Assembly (NCBI GenBank): GCA_032834875.1 | Contig: CP135238.1 | Coordinates: 1,836,001 to 1,900,000 of the forward strand | Direction: 5' to 3' | Length of the DNA stretch: 64,000 nucleotides | Origin: Sulfuracidifex metallicus DSM 6482 = JCM 9184 | Lineage (GTDB): Archaea; Thermoproteota; Thermoprotei_A; Sulfolobales; Sulfolobaceae | In this document: positions 54,725 through 63,205 of the stretch, in pieces | How the letters are laid out: each line of letters opens with the position of its first letter | Position numbering within the stretch: position 1 is the first letter of the stretch | Position numbers and translations under genes: made by a program | The notes under the pieces: model-generated | The model's database searches: none | Seen by the model: the letters and a program-made list of their open reading frames with translations, nothing else | What the model was told of the DNA's origin: nothing

Positions 54725-55423
54725 TTATATAATTCTGATAGGAGTTACAATTCTAGTTTTATGTCTATTCATAATTTCATATTATCCATTAGCTATTTTT
54801 GGAACCACTTTAATTGCAGGAGGATTGGCAGTATATGGAGTTCAGTTGGGAAAATATACAGACAAGAAGGGAGAATTACTTAGGCAAATAATGTACGATA
54901 ACTTGGAGTTAGCCTTCAGAACTTACGATAAGAGGACCTTTTACAGAGTTTTCGTGCCTTCATCTATGGGAGAAAACGGTATGTTGTTATTGGAGAACTT
55001 CCCATAGAAATAGATAAAGTTGAAAGAAAGTTCATACAGAACTTTAACGGAGTTTTCGGAGTGTTCATGGAAACTCCTGGAACAGCTTTGATTAAGGAAC
55101 TTAAAAGGAGTGGAGTTTCGATGACGGAGGACCCTCAACTTATTCTAAAGAAGGCTATGTCTGAACTTTATGACTTCTGTGAAGACGTGAAAGTAGAGGA
55201 AGACGGACCAAACTTCAATGTGATCATATTTAAGCCCAAACCTTCTGACCCAGTAGGTATGATAGGTTTCGTTCAGACAATGATAGCTGCTTCTCTAATT
55301 TCAGAAAGAGAGTCTAAGATAACATTCATCAGGAGACAGGAGATGAAAAGAGGAAACCTATACTTGGTTATTGGAACCTATGATAAAGAACTAGAACAAG
55401 GTACCAAGATGATAAAGAACTAG
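54720..55423 (+). pseudogene. Membrane-anchored protein gene, 5'-truncated, frameshifted, with duplicated 3' end
   Basis: From about 54720 the frame 'WAYIILIGVTILVLCLFIIS' gives a double membrane helix, then 'GVQLGKYTDKKGELLRQIMY' and 'RTFYRVFVPSSMGENG', and stops. One base to the left the protein continues 'YVVIGELPIEIDKVERKFIQ', 'TPGTALIKELKRSGVSMTED' to 'ESKITFIRRQEMKRGNLYLV'. A missing base near 54980 explains the shift. No start codon precedes the first helix. The end carries a perfect 29-bp tandem duplication that replaces the original tail. Family not recognised; the soluble part is alpha/beta. Confidence 0.6.
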
Positions 55424-55438
55424 AACAAGGTACCAAGA
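55381..55438. repeat. Perfect 29-bp tandem duplication
   Basis: Unit one is 55381-55409 and unit two 55410-55438, identical at all 29 positions. The length is not a multiple of three, so the copy changes the reading frame at the end of the overlapping gene: the present tail KMIKN-stop would be KNNNEIIDNKQ-stop (ending at 55473) with one unit removed. Confidence 0.9.
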
Positions 55439-55631
55439 ATAACAATAATGAAATTATAGATAACAAGCAGTAGATACGTAGATGTGTGCAATATAGATAT
55501 AAATTATTTTAATATAAGTTATCAAACCTTCTTTTAATTTATCTAAAAAGTTGCACGTTTTCTTTTTTCAAGAGAAGATTTTACACAAAAATCATAATGC
55601 AACAAAAATTACATGTGTTATATGTATTCCT

Positions 55632-55784
55632 TTAGTTGACCTTCAAGTAAAGTAACGGGTTATCCAGAATCATAATTGCCTCTCTCTTCCTTTCTCTATC
55701 AAGATGAGCTGCTGGCATATCTTGCAGTTCTATATTTCTGTTAATCTCCTTACTTTTTTCGTTCTGTAAAAGCATTGCTTTCAT
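55632..55784 (-). CDS. Short ORF resembling the N-terminus of a zinc alcohol dehydrogenase
   Basis: A 50-codon frame starts at an ATG with AGGTGA five bases upstream. Its start 'MKAMLLQNEKSKEINRNIEL' followed by QDMP looks like the beginning of medium-chain zinc alcohol dehydrogenases (MKAM/VLL...L-x-D-x-P). The rest, ending 'DNPLLYLKVN', does not continue with the expected zinc-binding GVCH segment. It is either a remnant of such a gene after an internal deletion, or a short protein that only resembles one. The surrounding 55439-56001 stretch is otherwise AT-rich and empty. Confidence 0.35.
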   Translation of the reverse strand: MKAMLLQNEKSKEINRNIELQDMPAAHLDRERKREAIMILDNPLLYLKVN

Positions 55785-56001
55785 TTGTTTCACCTATACT
55801 ATACTTCTCTCCAAGTTTTATAAAGTCTTGTATCATAGTTTAAACTTAATTTATCCTCGTTGAAGCATTAGTATTATTTTGAAATCAAGCTTAATCATTA
55901 GCAAGTGTCTATTTTCTTAAAAAAATGACCTTAAAATTAGAAAAAGATTAACATAGTGATTGATCCAAAAAGCTTTTTTCCTATTTTCGTTATATGTTCA
56001 T

Positions 56002-56928
56002 ATGAAAATTTTAGTCAGTGGAGGGGCAGGTTTCTTAGGATCATTTTTAATTGACAGATTGATTAATGATGGACATGAAATTACGGTAATTGATGATTTC
56101 TCAACCGTTAAATATCGTGCATTACCAGAAAAGGTTAATCTGATTAAGGGAAAGATTGAGGACGTTCAAATAAATGATAAATTTGACTACGTAGTACACC
56201 TAGCCGCCAGACCTTCTCCTGAGGATTATATTCAGCACCCTGTAGAAACAGCGATGTCTAACTCCATGGGAACTTACAAAATGCTGGAAATAACCAGAAA
56301 AAGCGATGCAGTAATGGTTTACACTTCAAGCTCAGAAGTTTACGGATCCGCTGAGATCATTCCAACGCCTGAAACTTACTGGGGAAAGGTTAACCCAATA
56401 GGAATTAGGAGTTGTTACGATGAAAGCAAGAGGTTCTCCGAGGCACTCATACTCTCCTATTATAGGGAATACGGACTAGATGTTAGAATTCAGAGACCAT
56501 TCAACGTGTACGGTCCTAGACTCAGAGAGGATGGAAGTTACGGAAGGGTAGTTTCAAGGTTTATCTACCAGGCTTTGAAGGGGGATGATATAACAATCTT
56601 CGGCGATGGGTCTCAAACTAGGGCTTTCCTTTACGTTGATGACTGGGTTGAAGCTACAACTAAAATCATGTTCATCAAGGGCCTTAAGGGAGAAGTCTTC
56701 AACGTGGGATCAAACAAGGAAATGAAGATTGTGGATTTAGCTAACCTGATCCTAAATATGACCGGCTCAAAATCCAGAATAAAGTTCCTTCCTCCAAGGC
56801 CAGATGATCCGCCCAGAAGGGCCGCGGACATAACTAAGGTGAGGGAGAAGCTTGGCTGGGAGCCTAAGGTACCAGTTGAGGAAGGCTTGAAGAAGACAAT
56901 TGATTGGTTCAAGCAGGTGATTTCATGA
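56002..56928 (+). CDS. UDP-glucuronate decarboxylase-like NAD-dependent sugar epimerase/dehydratase
   Basis: The 308-residue product is an extended SDR enzyme: 'ILVSGGAGFLGSFLIDRL' (NAD site, residues 3-20), 'SSSEVYGSAE' with Glu112, and the catalytic 'RSCYDESKRFSEA' with Tyr139 and Lys143. The SEVYG glutamate and R-x-CYDExKR string are typical of UDP-glucuronate decarboxylase (UDP-xylose synthase), as is 'FGDGSQTRAFLYVDDWVEA'. A UDP-glucose 4-epimerase would lack that glutamate. ATG 56002 is chosen because residues before it are not family-like. The stop overlaps the UDP-glucose dehydrogenase start (ATGA), whose product is the presumed substrate. Confidence 0.75.
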   Translation: MKILVSGGAGFLGSFLIDRLINDGHEITVIDDFSTVKYRALPEKVNLIKGKIEDVQINDKFDYVVHLAARPSPEDYIQHPVETAMSNSMGTYKMLEITRKSDAVMVYTSSSEVYGSAEIIPTPETYWGKVNPIGIRSCYDESKRFSEALILSYYREYGLDVRIQRPFNVYGPRLREDGSYGRVVSRFIYQALKGDDITIFGDGSQTRAFLYVDDWVEATTKIMFIKGLKGEVFNVGSNKEMKIVDLANLILNMTGSKSRIKFLPPRPDDPPRRAADITKVREKLGWEPKVPVEEGLKKTIDWFKQVIS

Positions 56929-58160
56929 AAATTGGTATAATAGGTTTAGGATACGTAGGTCTAGTTACCTCTGCAGTGTTAGCTGATCAGGGACATTTAG
57001 TGGTAGGAGTTGACGTTGACTCTAAGAGGGTTGAGGGATTATCATGTGGAAGAAATCCAATATATGAGCCGGGTTTGGACGAGCTTTTAGCTAAGAACAA
57101 GGATAGGTTGCAGTTCACCACGGATTACGCTAAGCTTTCTGACGTAGACGTTGCTTTCATCTCAGTGTCGACGCCTACAGTCAACGGAGAAATCTACTTG
57201 GAATACGTTATGTCTGCTTCCAAGTCCCTTGCAAAAGTTCTGAGGAAGGATTCACTGATAGTAATGAAGAGCACAGTTCTACCAGGAACTTCTAGGAAAG
57301 TGAGGGAAATTACGGGCAGAGAAGTGGTTTCGAATCCAGAGTTTCTAAAGGAGGGAAGTGCAATCAAGGACAGCATCAATCCGGACAGAGTCGTAATAGG
57401 CAGTTACACTAAGGAAGCCGGCGATGTTGTAGAGAGCATATGGAAGTTCACTGGTGCTCCTATAGTTAGGACGACTCCAGAGGAAGCGGAGATGATAAAG
57501 TATGCTGCAAACTCATTCCTAGCAATGAAGGTATCATTCATAAATGAAATAGCTAATTTGTGCGAGAGAATACCTAATTGCGACGTAAATAAAATAGCCG
57601 AAGGAATAGGATTAGACAAGAGAATATCTCCTCACTTCCTTAAGGCTGGATTAGGTTGGGGAGGTTCGTGTTTCCCCAAGGATACGCTGGCTATATCTAC
57701 CTTTGCACGCTCACTGGGGACCCCACTTAGAACCGTAGATGCTTCAATACAAGTTAATAATGAAAGACCTAAAAGGGCCGTAACTCTCCTAAAGGAAATT
57801 ATGGGTCAACTTAAAGGAAGAAAAGTGTGTGTTCTAGGAGTTGCATTTAAAGCTGACACAGACGATACAAGGGAAAGCGTAGCTCTAAAGGTCATAGACA
57901 TTCTAAAGGAAGAAGGTGCTCAAGTGGTAGCATATGATCCTAAAGCTAAAGCAAACGTTACAATGGTCTCCATGGAACAATGTATAGATGAAAGCGAGGG
58001 AGTCATAATTGCAACTGAATGGAACCACTTCAAGGGAATTGAGGACAAATTGAGGGGTAAATACGTCGTAGATGGAAGAAGACTCTTAGATCCATCTAAA
58101 ATGGATTTGACGAAGTTCAGGGCTATAGGCCTAGGAACTCCTAGCATCCAAGGTGAGTGA
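56925..58160 (+). CDS. UDP-glucose 6-dehydrogenase family enzyme
   Basis: The ~411-residue product has the NAD site 'MKIGIIGLGYVGLVTSAVLA', 'YEPGLDELL', 'FISVSTPT', and the active site 'GLGWGGSCFPKDTLAIS' whose cysteine (about residue 253) forms the thioester. The C-terminal domain has 'VCVLGVAFKADTDDTRESVA'. It oxidises UDP-glucose to UDP-glucuronate. GDP-mannose dehydrogenase is a close relative, but the flanking GalU and decarboxylase-like genes favour UDP-glucose. The ATG at 56925 overlaps the previous stop and follows GGTGAT. Confidence 0.88.
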   Translation: MKIGIIGLGYVGLVTSAVLADQGHLVVGVDVDSKRVEGLSCGRNPIYEPGLDELLAKNKDRLQFTTDYAKLSDVDVAFISVSTPTVNGEIYLEYVMSASKSLAKVLRKDSLIVMKSTVLPGTSRKVREITGREVVSNPEFLKEGSAIKDSINPDRVVIGSYTKEAGDVVESIWKFTGAPIVRTTPEEAEMIKYAANSFLAMKVSFINEIANLCERIPNCDVNKIAEGIGLDKRISPHFLKAGLGWGGSCFPKDTLAISTFARSLGTPLRTVDASIQVNNERPKRAVTLLKEIMGQLKGRKVCVLGVAFKADTDDTRESVALKVIDILKEEGAQVVAYDPKAKANVTMVSMEQCIDESEGVIIATEWNHFKGIEDKLRGKYVVDGRRLLDPSKMDLTKFRAIGLGTPSIQGE

Positions 58161-58163
58161 AGC

Positions 58164-58925
58164 TTGATTTCTCAGGGAATAATCACTGCAGCTGGATTAG
58201 GAACTAGGATGTTACCAATAAGTAAGGAAATACCTAAGGAAATGTTACCTGTTCCATTTAACGGCGAGTTGAAGCCTATAGTTCAAGTTATTTTCGAACA
58301 ATTATATGACAACGGAGTGAAGGACTTCATCTTTGTAGTGAGCAAAAATAAGAGAGTAATAGAGGATTACTTCACGCCAGATTACGACTTCGTGAATTAC
58401 TTGGAATTTAAAGGAAAAATAGAACAAAGTAGGGGGCTTAAGCAATTCTATAGAAAGATTGAGAAAAGCAATTTGGCTTTCGTGAATCAGCATGAACCTA
58501 AGGGATTTGGTGACGCTGTACTCAGAGCTGAGCCTTACGCCAATCAGGAATTCCTAGTCGCTGCAGCCGACACCATAGTTAAGGACTTCAAGTTAGAGGA
58601 AATGAACGTTAATTCCTTCCTCGTAACTAAGGTAGATGATCCAAGGAGCTACGGAGTGGTGACTATGAACGGAAATAGAGTGGCTGACGTTGAGGAGAAA
58701 CCTAAAGTTCCTAAGTCAAATCTGATCATAGTTCCATATTACGTCTTCGACAGGAGGATTTTCACTTCCCTAAAAAGCGTAGATTATAAGGACGAGCTTC
58801 AACTGACATGCGGTATAAAGAAACTAATAAGGGACGGTGTGGAGTTCACCGCAGTCGAAGTTTCGCAAGTATATGACTTAGGTAACTTCAAGGGGTACGT
58901 GGAATACGTTAAGAGTGGAATTTAG
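58164..58925 (+). CDS. galU: UTP-glucose-1-phosphate uridylyltransferase (GalU)
   Basis: The 253-residue product has GalU motifs: 'IITAAGLGTRMLPISKEIPK' with EMLPV, 'KPIVQVIFEQLYDNGVKDFI', 'FVNQHEPKGFGDAVLRAEP' and 'VEEKPKVPKSNLIIVPYYVF'. It makes UDP-glucose from glucose-1-phosphate and UTP. The TTG start has GGTGA seven bases upstream and lies three bases after the dehydrogenase stop, so this is the third gene of one operon. Together the three enzymes would carry glucose-1-phosphate to UDP-glucuronate and UDP-xylose (or a related UDP-sugar) for surface glycans. Confidence 0.9.
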   Translation: MISQGIITAAGLGTRMLPISKEIPKEMLPVPFNGELKPIVQVIFEQLYDNGVKDFIFVVSKNKRVIEDYFTPDYDFVNYLEFKGKIEQSRGLKQFYRKIEKSNLAFVNQHEPKGFGDAVLRAEPYANQEFLVAAADTIVKDFKLEEMNVNSFLVTKVDDPRSYGVVTMNGNRVADVEEKPKVPKSNLIIVPYYVFDRRIFTSLKSVDYKDELQLTCGIKKLIRDGVEFTAVEVSQVYDLGNFKGYVEYVKSGI

Positions 58926-58978
58926 AGGATATTTTTAGCTCTACTAACGCTATCATCATTCCAAAATAATAAAAAAGA

Positions 58979-58988
58979 TTTTAATATC
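58979..58988 (+). promoter_or_regulatory. TATA box of the terminal GT2 gene
   Basis: TTTTAATATC is centred about 26 bases before ATG 59009, giving this glycosyltransferase its own leaderless promoter although it follows galU by only 83 bases. Confidence 0.45.
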
Positions 58989-59008
58989 AGACAACATATC
59001 TCATTCTA

Positions 59009-59920
59009 ATGGAAGAAATTCCTATAGTCGTCCTTAATTATAATGGACTACATCTGCTGAAGTCTTACCTTGACAGCGTACTCAACACGGAATACCCAAA
59101 CGAGGTAGTAGTTGTTGACAATGGATCCAAGGACGGTAGCGTAGAATACCTCAAGTCCAAGGGAGTAAAGACCATATCTCTAGACAAAAATTATGGTCCT
59201 TCTTATGCAAGAAACGTTGCAATAAGGACTTATAAAACCAAGTTTATGGCATTTCTGGATAACGATGTAGAAGTTCCAAAGGAATGGTTGAATCCTTTAG
59301 TAGACGTAATAAAAGGAGAAGAAAAGATTGCTGCTACTCAGAGCGTATACACTGAATGGACATGGGGAGATCAGCCGTCTGAAATACCTTGGTTCTCGAC
59401 TGCTGCAGCCCTCACTAGGAGGGATGTGTTAGAGAGGGTTGGAGGATTTGACGAACATTACTTCTTTTACTGGGAGGACACGGAGCTCTCGTGGAGGCTA
59501 TATAGGGCTGGATACAAGGTCCTAATGGTTCCTAAGTCTCGGGTATATCATGAAGCACACGGAACCTTCAAGAAATTACCTTCCAAGTTTACCTCTTACC
59601 TTACCATGCGAAATCAATTGATACTCCTGTTAACATACTATAATAAGAAACAAATAGTATCTAACTTCATACCACTTTATATGATTAGATTTCTCCAGTC
59701 ATTCAAGGCCCCAAATAGGGGAGCTAAGTTAAAGGCTGTCCTAACTCTAGGAAAGGAAATAGGATATGTCATGAAAAAGAGATCAGAAATAAGGAAATTG
59801 ACGGTTAATACTGACGATAGATTTCTTTCGTATCTAGGTAGAGATCCTTTCGGATTTGTGGAATTAAGATCAGTTGCAGAGGGAATAAGGTACAAGATGT
59901 CCGCTAAAGCAACCGTCTAA
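59009..59920 (+). CDS. Family 2 glycosyltransferase
   Basis: The 303-residue product is an intact GT2 enzyme: 'IPIVVLNYNGLHLLKSYLDS', 'VVVDNGSKDGSVEYLKSKGV', 'YGPSYARNVAIRTYKTKFMA', metal motif 'AFLDNDVEVPKEWLNPL' (DND), and the acceptor-side 'YFFYWEDTELSWRLYRAGYK' with the ED motif, then 'VYHEAHGTFK'. It resembles rhamnosyltransferase-like members. Its stop overlaps the convergent peptidase stop region by four bases. Next to the UDP-sugar operon it is the best candidate for using UDP-xylose or UDP-glucuronate; that is inferred from position. Confidence 0.87.
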   Translation: MEEIPIVVLNYNGLHLLKSYLDSVLNTEYPNEVVVVDNGSKDGSVEYLKSKGVKTISLDKNYGPSYARNVAIRTYKTKFMAFLDNDVEVPKEWLNPLVDVIKGEEKIAATQSVYTEWTWGDQPSEIPWFSTAAALTRRDVLERVGGFDEHYFFYWEDTELSWRLYRAGYKVLMVPKSRVYHEAHGTFKKLPSKFTSYLTMRNQLILLLTYYNKKQIVSNFIPLYMIRFLQSFKAPNRGAKLKAVLTLGKEIGYVMKKRSEIRKLTVNTDDRFLSYLGRDPFGFVELRSVAEGIRYKMSAKATV

Positions 59921-60966
59921 ACTATGAAGATATCTTTTTCTAAGGTGTTCATCTTTCTAGCTTTACTGTCCATAATTACCATATCCTCTATCCTCACACC
60001 GAATTTTCCTTGAAGGTATATCCCTGGCTCTACGGTAAACGTCATGCCTCTTTCTATAATTTCCTCGCTATCTTGAGATATATAGGGATTCTCGTGAACA
60101 TCGATTCCTATGCCATGCCCCGTCCTATGTATGAAACGACTTCCAAACCCATTTCTTTTAATGATGGACCTAGCTAAGTTATCTATTTCCTTACCTTTCA
60201 TGCCTTCAATTGCTTCCTCAGCTTTCTCCTGCGCTTCCAGAATTAGGGAATAAACCATCTTCACTTCCTGCGAAGGGTTTCCGATAGATATTACCCTGGT
60301 TGTATCCGTGGAGTAACCTCGATATTTAACGCCAAAGTCGACCACTATCGCATCTCCCCTTTTCACTTTCCTTTGGGTACAACGTAGGTGGGGCATGGAA
60401 GCGTTAGGCCCAGAAGTAACTATTGGCCTAAATGAGGGTTCTACTCCTCTTAAGTAGAACTCCTCCTCTAACCTTTTAGCTAACATACATTCTTCAGCTT
60501 CCTCTTCTACTCTGTTCAGAAATGATAGAAAGCTGTCCTCAGCTATTCTCAACCCTTCCTTCATGATACTTACCTCGTTCTCATCTTTTCTAACTCTCAA
60601 CGTGCTCATGAGGGGAGACGAGCTTAACAGCTTTCTCGGCAAGAACGTATTCGCTATTTCAACTGTAAACTTAGACCAAAGTTGATCATCTACTGCAATT
60701 GAGGAACCTTTCTCTATTTTCAGTTTCGAGTAAGGATCTTCGCCATCATTATAAGAAAAAACTGGAAATCCCAAACTTGATAGTTGCTCTTCGTAAATTT
60801 TAGACGCTAAGAAATATGCTTCACCCTTTCCTACAATCAAAAGAAGAGGTCTTTCCATTTGTTCCTCTGAAAATCCTGTAAGGTAGAACATGTTGCTTGT
60901 AGGTCCAATGATAACATAATCTATTCCATTTTCTTCCATCAGCGATAAAAGAGCTTTGATTCTCAC
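59917..60966 (-). CDS. pepQ: M24 family Xaa-Pro dipeptidase/aminopeptidase
   Basis: The 349-residue product has a creatinase-like N-terminal domain (about 1-125) and a pita-bread catalytic domain. Metal ligands are visible: Asp in 'AIVVDFGVKYRGYSTDTTRV' (two Asp), His in 'FIHRTGHGIGIDVHENPY', Glu in 'MTFTVEPGIYLQ' and Glu in 'GVRIEDMVIM'. It removes residues before proline in peptides within the cytosol. It starts at a GTG with a TATA-like element (TTTTTATAATTC) about 24 bases upstream and forms its own unit, convergent with the GT2 gene. Confidence 0.9.
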   Translation of the reverse strand: MRIKALLSLMEENGIDYVIIGPTSNMFYLTGFSEEQMERPLLLIVGKGEAYFLASKIYEEQLSSLGFPVFSYNDGEDPYSKLKIEKGSSIAVDDQLWSKFTVEIANTFLPRKLLSSSPLMSTLRVRKDENEVSIMKEGLRIAEDSFLSFLNRVEEEAEECMLAKRLEEEFYLRGVEPSFRPIVTSGPNASMPHLRCTQRKVKRGDAIVVDFGVKYRGYSTDTTRVISIGNPSQEVKMVYSLILEAQEKAEEAIEGMKGKEIDNLARSIIKRNGFGSRFIHRTGHGIGIDVHENPYISQDSEEIIERGMTFTVEPGIYLQGKFGVRIEDMVIMDSKARKMNTLEKDIFIV

Positions 60967-61095
60967 ACAAGGATTATCGAATTATAAAAAATACGTTTTT
61001 CTATCAACTGATCGCCTACTCCGTTCAACTATATATTATAGTTTCACAAAATCCAGATAATAGATTACTAATAAAAATCTATTTAGATATTTATA

Positions 61096-62190
61096 TTACG
61101 AATTATTGTCATAAAAGGTTCGCCTTATTTCTTGTAAATAACATGAAGGGTCCTTACCCCAGAAATCTCCCATAGCTAAGGCTCTTCCTCTTAGTCCACC
61201 GTTACAAATGTCAAGAAAAGGACAGGACGAACATGCCTTTAAATATTCCTTTCTTTTCCGTAATTTTACAAGCACGTCCGAAGGTTCATCCCATATCTTT
61301 CTTAGTTCACTGATATGCCCCATCTTTACTGGCGTGAATTGGTCTGGATAAACGTCTCCGTTAGGAGATATATCAGCTATCCTCTCACCAGATCTATTAC
61401 CTCCGTTCCTTCTTAGTAAATCCAGAACTTTATCGTCCCTTGTTATATGATAAATTAGAACGCCATCAACTGGATTGTCTGCCGTTAACACTTCAAAATC
61501 TGCATGCTTAGCTTCATCTATAATGTGAGACACTATCTTCAACCGCTTGTTATTATCAATGTCTAAATTTCGAGTAGCACGCCCTGCATAACCTAAATGG
61601 TAGAAGCATATCCTTTGTAGACCTTCTCTCTTTACTATATCTAGGGCTAAATCTACATAAGAGTAATTTTTGGCTGTTATAGTAAATCTTATTCCGGTCT
61701 TCAATCCGAGTTCCCTCGAGTATCTTATTCCCTCCATCGTCTTTTTGAATGCCCCTTGAACCCCCCTAAAACTATCGTGTACTACCTCAGGGCCATCTAG
61801 GCTAATTCCCACGTAGCTAATGTACTTCTTTAACTTGTCTAATTTTCCCTTAAGCATGGTTCCGTTGGTGGAAAGTTCCACGGTGATACCTAAGTCATAA
61901 GCTTCCTTTGCAATTATGTCTATGTCGGGTCTAGCAAGGGGTTCTCCACCTGAAAGAAGAATGTGTTTAACTCCCATGTCAGCAGCTTCTTTAACGGCCC
62001 TCAGCCAATATTCTATATCCAGATCATCGAAGTGGTCCATTCCAGACGATGAATAACAGTGACTGCACCTGAGGTTGCAGTTTCTAGTGACGTTGAAAAC
62101 CAGAACCTTAGGGTAGTTGGAATCCCCCGAGAACCTTACCGAATCCCCAGATTCTGTTTTTCCTTTAACTAATCTGGAAACGCTTATCAT
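61096..62190 (-). CDS. Radical SAM/SPASM enzyme, AhbC/NirJ-like
   Basis: The 364-residue product begins 'MISVSRLVKGKTESGDSVRF' and has the radical SAM cluster 'VTRNCNLRCSHCYS' (Cys38, 42, 45), 'HILLSGGEPLARPDID', and C-terminal auxiliary-cluster cysteines 'CSSCPFLDICNGGLRGRA'. The opening ISVS-x-L, the 'SPNGDVYPDQFTPVKMGHIS' block and overall length match NirJ and AhbC, which trim siroheme side chains towards haem. The ATG has GGTGATG upstream and lies within the end of the preceding radical SAM gene (26-base overlap). Haem synthesis is likely but peptide-modifying SPASM enzymes cannot be excluded. Confidence 0.65.
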   Translation of the reverse strand: MISVSRLVKGKTESGDSVRFSGDSNYPKVLVFNVTRNCNLRCSHCYSSSGMDHFDDLDIEYWLRAVKEAADMGVKHILLSGGEPLARPDIDIIAKEAYDLGITVELSTNGTMLKGKLDKLKKYISYVGISLDGPEVVHDSFRGVQGAFKKTMEGIRYSRELGLKTGIRFTITAKNYSYVDLALDIVKREGLQRICFYHLGYAGRATRNLDIDNNKRLKIVSHIIDEAKHADFEVLTADNPVDGVLIYHITRDDKVLDLLRRNGGNRSGERIADISPNGDVYPDQFTPVKMGHISELRKIWDEPSDVLVKLRKRKEYLKACSSCPFLDICNGGLRGRALAMGDFWGKDPSCYLQEIRRTFYDNNS

Positions 62191-63205
62191 GATACATCAC
62201 CTTTGGATGATATAGACAGAAATCATCTTGGGCGTGAATGTTCTTAGTCTTTGAGTATACTCTAGCTCTACAACCTCCACAGTATAGCTTGTATTCACAG
62301 ATTCCGCACTTCCCTTCCAACAAGTTGGGATCTCCTACCTCCTTGGAAAGAGGAGAGTTATATATCTCATCTAGTCTCTCCTCTCTCACATTGCCTAGTT
62401 TAATCGGAAGGAAGCCGCACGGATATACGTCACCGTTGTAAGCTATGAAGAGGAAACCGTTTGACGCCATACATCCCCTCGCTCCACCTGCAGAACCTCT
62501 ACCTTTTTCAGGGTCATACCCCGGTATCACGTCACCTCTCACTGCGCTGAACCTCACGAAGTATGGGTTACAAGTCATTCTCACGTTTAATCCCTCCTTC
62601 CTCCACTGCCTCACTTTGAGCATTAACATCTCGTTTTGTATTGGCAGAATTTCCATACTCTTAGTAGCCCTTCCAGTAGGTATGAGGACGAATATGTCCC
62701 AACTGTCTGGGTAAAATGACATTACCGTTTCCTTAACTTGATCCAAGTAGTCTATGTTGAACTTGCTAATGGTAGTGTTGATCTGAAGCCAGACACCCTC
62801 CTCCTTTACGTTCTTTATTGCCTCGCTTGATATACGAAATGCACCCTGAACTCCCCTAAAGCTATCGTGTATTGTCTCTGGACCATCAATACTTATGGAT
62901 ACAGCCTTGATTCCTGCATCCTTAATCATCTTAGCTACATCTTTTGATATCCTAGATCCGCTGGGTGATAACGCTGTCATTACTCTTGACGATGAATACC
63001 TTGCTATTTCGAATATATCATCCCTTTTCAATGCGTCACCTCCACTGATAACAAACATCCCGTGTATGCGATCTATCACGTGCCTTTCTATCTCGTGAGC
63101 TGTAAGCTCGTCCGGAAGTCTCTCCTTCAAACTGAAGGCTCTACAATGCTTACAGTTGAAATCGCAGGCTTTAGTACTTTCCCAAACCACCACAGAGGGC
63201 ATCAA
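62165..63205 (-). CDS. Radical SAM/SPASM enzyme, AhbD-like
   Basis: The 346-residue product has the cluster motif 'WESTKACDFNCKHCRAFS' (Cys14, 18, 21), 'VISGGDALKRDDIFEI' and SPASM cysteines 'KCGICEYKLYCGGCRARV'. The W-E-x-T-x-A-C...HCRA start and 'NGDVYPCGFLPIKLGNVREE' are seen in AhbD-type haem synthases and close relatives. It shares the string HDSFRGVQGAF with the next gene, so the two are paralogues. The start, TTG 63205 or ATG 63202, overlaps the MBL stop (TGATG). Conversion of Fe-coproporphyrin to haem is the suggested reaction. Confidence 0.6.
   Translation of the reverse strand: MMPSVVVWESTKACDFNCKHCRAFSLKERLPDELTAHEIERHVIDRIHGMFVISGGDALKRDDIFEIARYSSSRVMTALSPSGSRISKDVAKMIKDAGIKAVSISIDGPETIHDSFRGVQGAFRISSEAIKNVKEEGVWLQINTTISKFNIDYLDQVKETVMSFYPDSWDIFVLIPTGRATKSMEILPIQNEMLMLKVRQWRKEGLNVRMTCNPYFVRFSAVRGDVIPGYDPEKGRGSAGGARGCMASNGFLFIAYNGDVYPCGFLPIKLGNVREERLDEIYNSPLSKEVGDPNLLEGKCGICEYKLYCGGCRARVYSKTKNIHAQDDFCLYHPKVMYHDKRFQIS

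Noticed and set aside
41342-55438. All frameshifts being sequencing errors
   Set aside because: Two are in homopolymers and could be, but the in-frame TAA, the inverted-repeat damage, the truncations and the 29-bp duplication are not typical miscalls, and the lesions are clustered.
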